This document shows, one piece after another, positions 1 to 5,956 of a stretch of DNA of 5,956 nucleotides. Source of the stretch: Paludibacter sp. (GTDB lineage: Bacteria > Bacteroidota > Bacteroidia > Bacteroidales > Paludibacteraceae). The notes beneath the pieces are model-generated. The model worked only from the letters and a program-made list of their open reading frames with translations, did not search any database and was not told the origin of the DNA. The position numbers and the translations under genes are program-made. The stretch spans positions 1 through 5,956 of the forward strand of contig JAITXR010000063.1 in assembly GCA_031284665.1 (NCBI GenBank), in the 5' to 3' direction. Position 1 is the stretch's first letter; each line of letters begins with the position of its first letter.

Positions 1-41
1 TTCTTAATTGACATATTGTTTATTAATTCCTGTTTAATTCA

Positions 42-70
42 TTGCATATAAAAAAAATTTAATACTTTTG
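42..70 (+). promoter_or_regulatory. Bacteroidota-type promoter for rel
   Basis: TTG at 42-44 is followed 18 nt later by TACTTTTG at 63-70, an exact match to the known Bacteroidota -7 consensus TAnnTTTG with the -33 TTG at normal distance. Transcription would start near 75-77, giving a leader of only about 20 nt before the ATG at 98. No Shine-Dalgarno site is obvious; the leader is A-rich, as is common in this phylum. The position and spacing are seen directly; activity is inferred. Confidence 0.7.
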
Positions 71-97
71 TATTGATAAAAATAAGGATTAAATCAA

Positions 98-2332
98 ATG
101 ACGAAAAATGATGAAATATTAACCCAAATCAGCGACGAAGATTTGATACGTAATGAGTTCGAAGCTTTGCTCGACGACTATCGACATTCGGCGCACCGCC
201 AAAAGATAGACATCATTACCAAAGCATTCAATTTTGCAAACAATGCTCACAAAGGTATTCGCAGGCGGTCGGGCGAGCCATATATTATGCATCCGCTGGC
301 TGTGGCACGCATTGTGGTGCGCGAAATCGGGCTTGGCTCGACTTCAATTTGCTGCTCGCTGCTCCACGATGTAGTGGAAGATACCGATTATACGGTTGAA
401 GATATTGAAAATTTGTTTGGGGCAAAAATTGCGCAGATAGTAGATGGATTAACCAAAATTTCGGGCGGCGTGTTTGCCGAAAAAGCATCGAAACAAGCGG
501 AAAATTTCCGAAAACTGCTGCTCACAATGTCGGAAGATATTCGCGTAATACTTATAAAAATTGCCGACCGCCTTCATAATATGCGAACTTTGGGGTCGAT
601 GCCGCCTGTAAAACAATACAGAGTAGCCGGCGAAACTACGTATATTTACGCTCCGCTGGCACACCGACTGGGGCTTTTCCGCATAAAAAACGAACTCGAA
701 AATTTAAGTTTCAAATACGACCATCCTGAAATTTATAATGAAATTGAGCAAAAATTGATTCTGAGTAAAGATGCTCACAACCAATTTTTCAAGGAATTTA
801 CAGAGCCTATAAAGCAGAAACTCAAAGAGATGGGTTACGAATTTTTTCTCAAAGAGCGTGTTAAATCGGTGTATTCTATTTGGAACAAAATGGCTACGCG
901 AAACATTCCTTTCGACGAAGTTTACGATATTCTTGCCCTTCGTATAGTGTTCAAACCCAAGCCCTTACTGAGCGAAAAAGACCAGTGCTGGATGCTGTAT
1001 TCGGCTTTTACCGGAATTTACAAACCGCATCCGGAGCGTATTCGCGATTGGGTAACAACGCCAAAAGCAAACGGTTACGAGGCATTGCACGTTACCGTAA
1101 TGGGACCGCACGGGCAATGGATTGAAATTCAAATACGTAGCGAGCGAATGAACGAAATTGCCGAAAAAGGTTTGGCGGCGCATTGGAAATACAAAACCGG
1201 CGAAAACGAAGAATCGGAGTTCGACAAATGGATGAAAACCATTAAAGAATTGCTCGAAAATCCTGAGCCGAATGCAATTGATTTTATGGAAACTTTCAAA
1301 ATGAATCTCTTTGCATCCGAAATTTTTGTTTTTACTCCAAAAGGCGAAATCAAAACATTGGCAGCCAATTCCACTGCTTTGGACTTTGCGTTCGACTTGC
1401 ACTCCGACCTCGGTTTCCGCTGTATCGGCGCAAAAGTAAATCATAAACTTGTGCCGCTTTGTTATCCGCTGCAATCGGGCGACCAAGTCGAAATTCTTAC
1501 TTCACGCAAGCAAACGCCTCAAATTGAGTGGTTTGAATATGTTACAACCGCACGCGCCAAAACTAAACTTAGAGCATTTTTTAGGCGCGAAGAAAAAAAT
1601 ATACTTGTCGATGGGCAAAAAAAACTCGTCGATATGCTTGCAAATCTGAATCTTAAACCGGATAACGATGTTATTGTCAGACTACTGAAATATTATGGTT
1701 TTACTGACCGCAATACACTGTATTTAGCCGCCGGAAAAGACGAAATTAATGGCGATGATATTGAACGAAATATTTTCCGCCCAAAAACTAAAAACGTATT
1801 TCAGCGTTACCTAAAATTGCCGTTTGGCAGTAGCAGTTCGGACAGTAAACCAAAAAATTTGGAGAAAATCGACCGTAATAAGGATTTTGTTATTACTCAG
1901 GCAAATAACGGCAAAACTTACAAGTTCAGCGAATGTTGTCATCCAATTCCGGGCGACGACGTGCTTGGTTATGTCGATGAAAACGAAATGGTAATGATTC
2001 ACAAACAGCAATGCGCTGTGGCTGCCAAACTCAAATCAAGTTTTGCAGAGCGCTTAGTATCAGTACATTGGGAAAATCATCAGGGAATGTCGTTTGTTGA
2101 AATACTCGAAATTAAGGGAATCGACAAAAAAGGCGTATTGATTGAAATACTGAAAGTTATCTCCGAAAAATTTAATGAAAATATCAGCAAAATAAATATC
2201 GAAACAAATGCAGGGATTTTTATCGGGCAGTTTTACGTTTACGTTCATAACACTACCGACATTGATGTTATTTGCAAAAATTTGAAAAAAATTAAAGAAA
2301 TCAACAGCGTTCAACGCATCGAACAAAAGTAA
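98..2332 (+). CDS. rel: Bifunctional (p)ppGpp synthetase/hydrolase (RelA/SpoT family)
   Basis: This cytoplasmic long RSH protein makes (p)ppGpp from ATP and GTP/GDP on starving ribosomes and hydrolyses it back, controlling the stringent response. It has 744 residues, full length for the family. The N-terminal HD hydrolase keeps its metal and catalytic residues: H51, H90-D91, E94-D95 and the DRLHN motif at 157-161. The synthetase domain follows, with the RVKSVYSIW segment near 254-262, D277, the RIRD motif at 314-317, NGYEALH at 325-331 and EIQIR at 343-347. A TGS domain lies at about 408-468, a CCHPIPGDD zinc-finger-like motif at 613-621 with H635 and C639, and an ACT domain at about 665-742. 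RIRD is basic, like the RxKD of bifunctional enzymes rather than the acidic ExDD of synthetase-only RelA; with the intact HD site this supports both activities. The ATG sits just after an exact promoter match. The next gene starts 1 nt after its stop. The bifunctional assignment is inferred from motifs. Confidence 0.97.
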   Translation: MTKNDEILTQISDEDLIRNEFEALLDDYRHSAHRQKIDIITKAFNFANNAHKGIRRRSGEPYIMHPLAVARIVVREIGLGSTSICCSLLHDVVEDTDYTVEDIENLFGAKIAQIVDGLTKISGGVFAEKASKQAENFRKLLLTMSEDIRVILIKIADRLHNMRTLGSMPPVKQYRVAGETTYIYAPLAHRLGLFRIKNELENLSFKYDHPEIYNEIEQKLILSKDAHNQFFKEFTEPIKQKLKEMGYEFFLKERVKSVYSIWNKMATRNIPFDEVYDILALRIVFKPKPLLSEKDQCWMLYSAFTGIYKPHPERIRDWVTTPKANGYEALHVTVMGPHGQWIEIQIRSERMNEIAEKGLAAHWKYKTGENEESEFDKWMKTIKELLENPEPNAIDFMETFKMNLFASEIFVFTPKGEIKTLAANSTALDFAFDLHSDLGFRCIGAKVNHKLVPLCYPLQSGDQVEILTSRKQTPQIEWFEYVTTARAKTKLRAFFRREEKNILVDGQKKLVDMLANLNLKPDNDVIVRLLKYYGFTDRNTLYLAAGKDEINGDDIERNIFRPKTKNVFQRYLKLPFGSSSSDSKPKNLEKIDRNKDFVITQANNGKTYKFSECCHPIPGDDVLGYVDENEMVMIHKQQCAVAAKLKSSFAERLVSVHWENHQGMSFVEILEIKGIDKKGVLIEILKVISEKFNENISKINIETNAGIFIGQFYVYVHNTTDIDVICKNLKKIKEINSVQRIEQK

Positions 2333-2333
2333 A

Positions 2334-3047
2334 ATGGAAATTAATAAAATATATAACCAATCCTGCCTCGATGGATTACGACTTTTGCCCGACGAATGTG
2401 TTGATTTACTATTTACCGACCCGCCATATTACCAATATCGAGCGCAAAATGTTTCGGGACTTAAAAATCACAAAGATGTGGTAACAGAGTTTGATTTCGA
2501 CGGTTTTCGCAGCGAGCAAGAGTATCTTGACTTTCTCGAACAAGTTCTTGCCGAGTGTTTCCGAGTGTGCAAAAGCGGAGCTGCGGGTTATTTGTGGTGT
2601 GGCGACGATTTTGTTTCGTATATCAACCGGATAGTCGAAAAAGTTGGTTTTCGCTTTCGCAAGGTAATTCATTGGCATAAAACAAATCCGTTTCCTGCCA
2701 TTTCGACGCGAAAAATGTACGCCAACAGTATGGAATTGCTTGTGCATTTCTCGAAAGGCAGCCCCAAAACTTGGAATTTCAAATCGGTAAACGAGATGCA
2801 CAATTTTATCCAATCTCCAATCTGTATGGGGCGCGAACGGACAGAACACAAAACGCAGAAACCGTTAAAAGTTTGCATTCCATTTATCGAAATCAGCAGT
2901 AATCCCGCCGACCTTGTGCTTGACCCATTTTTGGGAAGTGGCACTACCGCAGTGGCAGCCAAGATGTTAGGGCGAAATTTTATTGGTTATGAAACAAATA
3001 AATCCTATTTTGATATTGCGGAAAGCAGAATTTCTTTGAATAGTTAA
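2334..3047 (+). CDS. Orphan beta-class DNA methyltransferase, probably N6-adenine
   Basis: This is a SAM-dependent DNA methyltransferase of the N6_N4_Mtase family. In its 237 residues the catalytic motif DPPY (29-32) comes first and the SAM-binding motif DPFLGSGTT (197-205) comes last, preceded by HKTQKP (172-177). That order defines the beta class. DPPY rather than SPPY favours adenine-N6 over cytosine-N4 as target. The stretch between about 35 and 165 should carry target recognition; it is short, so the enzyme is compact, as in many solitary or phage-type methyltransferases. No restriction endonuclase lies beside it in the window. The ATG is 1 nt after the rel stop (TAAAATG), which suggests co-transcription and translation by reinitiation. 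Base composition resembles rel. The last two codons and the stop fall in a heptamer repeat. The recognition sequence cannot be read from the sequence. It could serve regulation, protection or replication timing; which one is unknown. Confidence 0.9.
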   Translation: MEINKIYNQSCLDGLRLLPDECVDLLFTDPPYYQYRAQNVSGLKNHKDVVTEFDFDGFRSEQEYLDFLEQVLAECFRVCKSGAAGYLWCGDDFVSYINRIVEKVGFRFRKVIHWHKTNPFPAISTRKMYANSMELLVHFSKGSPKTWNFKSVNEMHNFIQSPICMGRERTEHKTQKPLKVCIPFIEISSNPADLVLDPFLGSGTTAVAAKMLGRNFIGYETNKSYFDIAESRISLNS

Positions 3048-3059
3048 TAGTTAATAGTT
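3039..3059 (+). repeat. Heptamer tandem repeat AATAGTT x3
   Basis: Three perfect head-to-tail copies of AATAGTT cover the last codons and stop of the methyltransferase and run into the intergenic gap. The TAA stop forms at the junction of copies one and two, so gain of copies would leave the protein unchanged. The following bases up to 3174 show no clear terminator hairpin and no exact TAnnTTTG promoter; the closest match is TAAATTTT at 3145-3152, without a suitable TTG upstream. Confidence 0.85.
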
Positions 3060-3174
3060 TAACACTCGCGCTGATTTGCTCGGAGTTTATGAGTAACTAC
3101 GTATGAATTAATGCTTTTATAACGCACAGCCACAATTAATAATTTAAATTTTCACAATTAAAAAACAGAGAAAT

Positions 3175-4191
3175 ATGAAAAAATTTACTTTAATTTTAGG
3201 ATTATTATTGTCCGCTTTTTTATTAAATGGACAAAATACAGTTGATAATCTGGTGCAAATTGGCATAGAATATCACGACAAAGGCGAATACTCAAAAGCC
3301 ATTGAAACTTACAAAGAGGCATTGCAAATTGAGCCAAAATCGTATGTGGTAAATTACGAAATTGCATTTTCGTACAATGCGCTTGGTGATTACCAAAATG
3401 CGATTAAATATAGCGATATTGCAATAAAATTTGGCAATTTGGCAAATGCTTATATATTAAAAGGCTCTTGTTTGGATGAATTAGGCAGAACAAAAGAGTC
3501 TATCAAATTGTTTGAAAAAGCAATTAAAAAATTCAAAAATGAGCATTTACTGTATTTCAATTTAGGAATTGATTATTTCAATATTGGAAATAATGCAAAA
3601 GCAGAAAATGCGTTTATTAATGCAATAAACGTAAAATCGAATCATTCGAGTAGCCATTTTATGTTAGGACGGCTTAAAAATAATGAATATCAACGCGCAC
3701 CAAGTTTATTGAGTTTGTACTATTTTCTTATGTTAGAGCCAAATTCAAAGCGTTCTACATTGGCTTACGAATTACTTAATAAACAATTAGCGGGTAATGT
3801 AAAACAAGACACGAGCCAACAGAAAAACACGATAAATATTTCTTTAAATTCTAACCAAATAAAATCTGAATTTGGGGCTGCGGAAATGATGATAGGTTTG
3901 CTTGGAGCAGCTAAGTATCTTGACGAAAACAAAGACAAATCGTCGGAAGAATTATTTGTTGAAAATACCAAATCTTTTTTTTCTGTTTTGGGAGAACTTA
4001 AAGAACTGGGCAAAAATAAAAATTTCTGGTGGAATTTTTATGTGCCATTTTTTTATGATTTGGCAAAAAGTGATTATCTTGAAACATTTTGTTATTATAT
4101 AAGTCAATCGTCGAACGAAAAAGCGACAAAATGGTTGGAAGAAAATGCCGAAAAATTAAATGAATTTCAATCTTGGTTATTGGAAAAGTGA
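3175..4191 (+). CDS. Exported tetratricopeptide-repeat protein of unknown function
   Basis: The 338-residue product starts with MKK and a hydrophobic stretch to about residue 18, ending in LLNGQ, which reads as a signal peptide cleaved near 20. It is therefore probably periplasmic or otherwise outside the inner membrane. TPR-like helical pairs follow at about 24-54, 58-88, 91-121 and 125-155, with a degenerate one at 160-190; the clearest has the YHDKGEYSKAIETYKEAL pattern with a Pro after it. TPRs bind protein partners. A polar linker (about 207-225) leads to a C-terminal region (226-338), including a WWNFYVPFFYDLA segment at 285-297, that I do not recognise. The gene is clearly more AT-rich than its neighbours (sampled 60-base lines about 25-37% G+C). 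It lies 127 bp after the methyltransferase on the same strand. Its own promoter is not evident, so read-through from rel is possible. The ATG at 3175 is chosen because the signal peptide begins there. The role is unknown. Confidence 0.85.
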   Translation: MKKFTLILGLLLSAFLLNGQNTVDNLVQIGIEYHDKGEYSKAIETYKEALQIEPKSYVVNYEIAFSYNALGDYQNAIKYSDIAIKFGNLANAYILKGSCLDELGRTKESIKLFEKAIKKFKNEHLLYFNLGIDYFNIGNNAKAENAFINAINVKSNHSSSHFMLGRLKNNEYQRAPSLLSLYYFLMLEPNSKRSTLAYELLNKQLAGNVKQDTSQQKNTINISLNSNQIKSEFGAAEMMIGLLGAAKYLDENKDKSSEELFVENTKSFFSVLGELKELGKNKNFWWNFYVPFFYDLAKSDYLETFCYYISQSSNEKATKWLEENAEKLNEFQSWLLEK

Positions 4192-4218
4192 TTTTTTTTT
4201 ACCACGGTAATCAGTAAA

Positions 4219-4236
4219 TCCCGATAATTATCGGGA
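4219..4236. terminator. Perfect 18-bp palindrome, possible terminator of the TPR gene
   Basis: TCCCGATAATTATCGGGA is its own reverse complement and can form a 7-bp stem with an AATT loop, 27 nt past the TPR stop codon. No T-tract follows on the plus strand; a run of nine T (4192-4200) comes before it instead, directly after the stop. On the minus strand only TTTACTG follows. It may be a weak terminator, an mRNA 3' end stabiliser or a protein-binding site. Confidence 0.4.
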
Positions 4237-4280
4237 ATGAAAATCAAAGTTCAGACAAAAAAGTAAATATCAAAAAAAAC

Positions 4281-4425
4281 AGCAAAAGCGTTGTAAATAA
4301 AAATACTTAAGTAATGGGAATAAAATAATGTTACATTACATGTTTTGTAAATGATTGAAAGATTGCATCTTGTGCCATTTTACATTCTACATTTTACATT
4401 TTACATTACTTACAACGCTTTTGCT
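4281..4425 (-). terminator. 145-bp inverted-repeat element, likely metK terminator region
   Basis: AGCAAAAGCGTTGTAA at 4281-4296 is the exact reverse complement of 4410-4425. The pairing extends with GTAATG at 4311-4316 against CATTAC at 4404-4409, leaving a 14-nt bulge (4297-4310) on one side. On the minus strand, the direction of metK transcripts, the arm ending at 4281 is followed at once by G and eight T (complement of 4272-4280), as in an intrinsic terminator, although the loop is over 90 nt. The near arm starts only 11 nt past the metK stop. A small MITE-like element is the alternative, but no target-site duplication is visible. The inverted repeat is seen directly; the function is inferred. 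Confidence 0.5.
4376..4403 (+). repeat. Heptamer tandem repeat CATTTTA x4
   Basis: Four head-to-tail heptamers (CATTTTA, CATTCTA, CATTTTA, CATTTTA), one with a single change, followed by a fifth partial unit CATTACTTA. They lie inside the loop of the inverted-repeat element between the convergent TPR and metK genes. A short reading frame across them is an artefact of the repeat. Confidence 0.85.
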
Positions 4426-4436
4426 ATTAGAAAAAA

Positions 4437-5714
4437 TTACAAGCCAAATTCAGCCTTAATGTCGTTGATTTTATCGGTTTTTTCCCAAGTAAAAAGTTCT
4501 ACTGTTCTGGAAAATTCCTTGTTGTTTGAATCCTTAAAAGTTTTGGTTGCGATGCGTGGTGTACGCCCGACGTGTCCGTAACTTGCTGTTTCTTCGTAAA
4601 TTGGATTACGCAGTTTCAAGCGTTCTTCAATTGCTTTTGGGCGCAAATCGAAAATTTTCCCGATTTTTTCGGCAATTTGGCTATCGTCGAGTGCCACTTT
4701 TGCTGTTCCATAAGTATTTACGTAAATATTCATAGGCTTAGCCACGCCAATTGCGTACGCCACTTGCACTAACACTTCGTTGGCAAGTCCGGCAGCCACA
4801 ATGTTTTTGGCAATATGGCGAGCCGCATAAGCCGCTGAGCGGTCAACTTTCGAGGGGTCTTTTCCGCTGAAAGCACCGCCACCGTGCGCGCCTTTTCCGC
4901 CATAAGTATCGACAATAATTTTTCGTCCTGTCAAGCCGGTGTCGCCGTGAGGACCTCCAATTACAAATTTTCCTGTTGGATTAACGTGCAGCACGAAATC
5001 GCCTTTGAAAAGTTTGGCAAATTGAGGTTGCAATGCCTTAACTCGCGGAATAAGAATGTTTTGCACATCTTCTTTGATTTTCGAAAGCATTTCGATATCC
5101 GCCTCTTCCTGCGATTTTCCTTCGGCTTTCACAAATTCGTCGTGTTGGGTTGAAATTACGATTGTATGCACCCGATTTGGGCGGTTATTGTCGTCGTATT
5201 CAATTGTAACTTGCGATTTTGCATCGGGGCGGAGGTAAGTCATTGTTTTTCCTTCGCGGCGAATGGCGGCAAGTTCCTTTACAAGAGCGTGCGAAAGGTC
5301 GAGCGTGATAGGCAGATAGGTTTCGGTTTCGTCGGTTGCGTAGCCAAACATCATACCTTGGTCGCCGGCGCCCTGTTCGTATGCGTCAGAGCGTTCTACG
5401 CCGCGATTGATGTCTGCCGATTGTTCGTGCAGAGCAGAAAAAATGCCGCACGAGTCGCCGTCGAATTTGTACTCGCTTTTGGTGTAGCCAATGCGATTAA
5501 TCACACGGCGCGCAACGCCCTGTACATCAATATAAGCGTTCGATTTTATTTCGCCTGCCAATACTACTTGACCGGTAGTAACAAGGGTTTCGCAGGCAAC
5601 TTTTGAATTGGAGTCTAATGCCAGAAAATTATCAAGCACTGCATCCGAAATTTGGTCGGCTACTTTATCGGGATGTCCTTCCGAAACCGACTCTGATGAA
5701 AATAAATAAGCCAT
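4437..5714 (-). CDS. metK: S-adenosylmethionine synthetase (methionine adenosyltransferase)
   Basis: This cytoplasmic enzyme makes S-adenosylmethionine from methionine and ATP, releasing phosphate and pyrophosphate, and supplies almost all cellular methylation including the DNA methyltransferase in this window. The 425-residue protein is full length, somewhat longer than the roughly 384-residue E. coli enzyme. Hallmarks in order: [14 protein letters not shown] at 11-24 with the ATP-binding H14 and D16, the signature [12 protein letters not shown] at 115-126, TGKFVIGGP at 247-255, and the phosphate-loop signature GGGAFSGKD at 278-286 followed by [14 protein letters not shown]. All are intact. 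The start is the ATG read as CAT at 5712-5714, which gives the standard [17 protein letters not shown] beginning. No Shine-Dalgarno site is seen upstream, and neither an exact TAnnTTTG promoter nor a recognisable SAM riboswitch is visible in the 242 bp available. It is convergent with the TPR gene and ends in an inverted-repeat region. Confidence 0.98.
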   Translation of the reverse strand: MAYLFSSESVSEGHPDKVADQISDAVLDNFLALDSNSKVACETLVTTGQVVLAGEIKSNAYIDVQGVARRVINRIGYTKSEYKFDGDSCGIFSALHEQSADINRGVERSDAYEQGAGDQGMMFGYATDETETYLPITLDLSHALVKELAAIRREGKTMTYLRPDAKSQVTIEYDDNNRPNRVHTIVISTQHDEFVKAEGKSQEEADIEMLSKIKEDVQNILIPRVKALQPQFAKLFKGDFVLHVNPTGKFVIGGPHGDTGLTGRKIIVDTYGGKGAHGGGAFSGKDPSKVDRSAAYAARHIAKNIVAAGLANEVLVQVAYAIGVAKPMNIYVNTYGTAKVALDDSQIAEKIGKIFDLRPKAIEERLKLRNPIYEETASYGHVGRTPRIATKTFKDSNNKEFSRTVELFTWEKTDKINDIKAEFGL

Positions 5715-5733
5715 AAGTTGTTGAATTTTAATT

Positions 5734-5758
5734 AATTGATAATTGATAAAAAATTGAT
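5734..5758 (+). repeat. Heptamer repeat AATTGAT x3 in the metK leader
   Basis: AATTGAT occurs at 5734-5740 and 5741-5747 in tandem, then again at 5752-5758 after four A. It lies 19 bases upstream of the metK start codon, so it is probably transcribed as part of the leader or overlaps the promoter. Confidence 0.7.
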
Positions 5759-5762
5759 TGTC

Positions 5763-5956
5763 GTACGTTGTACCTAAAAGCCCGAAGGGCTAAATTTTCA
5801 TAACCGTAGGTCAACGACCTACGGCAGAAATCGGCATAGATATTCTGCCTGAAAGGCAGGACTTTAGTAATGAATAACAGCGTTTTGTTCTGCCTTACAG
5901 GCAGATTGTATGTTTTGGCATTTTCCGCATGTCGCACTTTGTTTGACCTGCGGTTA
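5763..5956. repeat. Cluster of short-loop hairpins upstream of metK
   Basis: Five small inverted repeats with 3-nt loops follow one another: GTAC/GTAC around GTT (5763-5773); AGCCC/GGGCT around GAA (5779-5791); CCGTAGGTC/GACCTACGG around AAC (5804-5824); CTGCCT/AGGCAG around GAA (5845-5859); and TCTGCCT/AGGCAGA around TAC (5889-5905). A sixth, weaker one pairs 5925-5933 with 5945-5953 (one mismatch, 11-nt loop) and reaches the window edge. No credible gene lies here; the frame across it on the minus strand translates repeat DNA. The pattern resembles dispersed intergenic palindromic repeats that I recall from Bacteroidota genomes; that family link is recollection, not a search result. The cluster probably continues past the window. 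Confidence 0.75.
5775..5791 (-). terminator. Small terminator-like hairpin facing metK
   Basis: Read on the minus strand, the stem AGCCC/GGGCT with loop TTC is followed by TTT. It would weakly stop transcripts arriving from upstream before they reach metK, placing the metK promoter within the roughly 60 bp between it and the start codon. The stem is only 5 bp and the T-tract is short, so its strength is doubtful. Confidence 0.35.

Noticed and set aside
8..38. Sigma-70-like TTGACA (8-13) with TTTAAT (33-38) before rel
   Set aside because: The spacing of 19 is long, and the exact Bacteroidota-type promoter at 42-70 fits the organism and gene start better.
965..1486. 173-residue open frame on the minus strand inside rel
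   Set aside because: It is fully antisense to the well-supported synthetase and TGS region of rel, has no recognisable domain and reads as low-complexity Phe/Cys-rich sequence.
3039..3059. CRISPR-like or phase-variation repeat
   Set aside because: The 7-nt units have no spacers, and copy changes would not alter the reading frame because the stop is formed at the first junction.
2334..4191. Methyltransferase plus TPR protein as a new defence system
   Set aside because: The TPR protein carries a signal peptide and so is probably exported, there is a 127-bp gap and a composition break between them, and no nuclease or other effector is present.
4351..4581. 76-residue open frame on the plus strand
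   Set aside because: Its start is a translation of the CATTTTA repeat (FYILHFTFYI) and its end is antisense to metK.
5166..5606. 146-residue open frame on the plus strand inside metK
   Set aside because: It lies opposite conserved metK coding sequence including the GAGDQG signature and has no family resemblance.
5728..5937. 69-residue open frame on the minus strand
   Set aside because: It runs through the hairpin cluster and heptamer repeat; the peptide simply reflects repeat DNA, and its stop lies 14 bases upstream of metK.

Overview
The window looks like chromosomal DNA of a member of the Bacteroidota. The pointers are an exact Bacteroidota-type promoter (TTG plus TAnnTTTG) before the first gene, A/T-rich leaders without clear Shine-Dalgarno sites, a Rel protein with the RIRD/PKANGYE sequence style I associate with this phylum, and AT-rich intergenic repeats with small hairpins. 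This placement is inference from sequence style; there is no rRNA or tRNA in the window. A genus cannot be named.

Layout: bases 1-97 carry the promoter and short leader of a full-length rel gene (98-2332, +), the (p)ppGpp synthetase/hydrolase of the stringent response. One nucleotide after its stop begins a small beta-class DNA methyltransferase with no visible restriction partner (2334-3047, +), so the two are probably co-transcribed and translationally coupled. A heptamer repeat array crosses the methyltransferase stop codon. After a 127-bp gap with no clear promoter or terminator comes a markedly AT-rich gene for an exported TPR protein with an unrecognised C-terminal region (3175-4191, +). 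A 245-bp convergent intergenic region (4192-4436) holds a perfect 18-bp palindrome, a 145-bp element bounded by 16-bp perfect inverted repeats, and a second heptamer array. Then comes metK (4437-5714, -), S-adenosylmethionine synthetase. Bases 5715-5956, upstream of metK, contain a third heptamer repeat and a run of tiny-loop hairpins that continues to the window edge.

Functionally, rel and metK are core housekeeping genes. MetK makes the methyl donor that the methyltransferase would use, but the genes are convergent rather than in one operon, so this link is metabolic only. The most unusual features are the tight rel-methyltransferase coupling, the composition break at the TPR gene, and the dense set of three different heptamer repeats plus hairpin arrays in the gaps. 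I see no CRISPR array, transposase, RNA gene or complete defence system, and nothing that proves a new multi-gene system.
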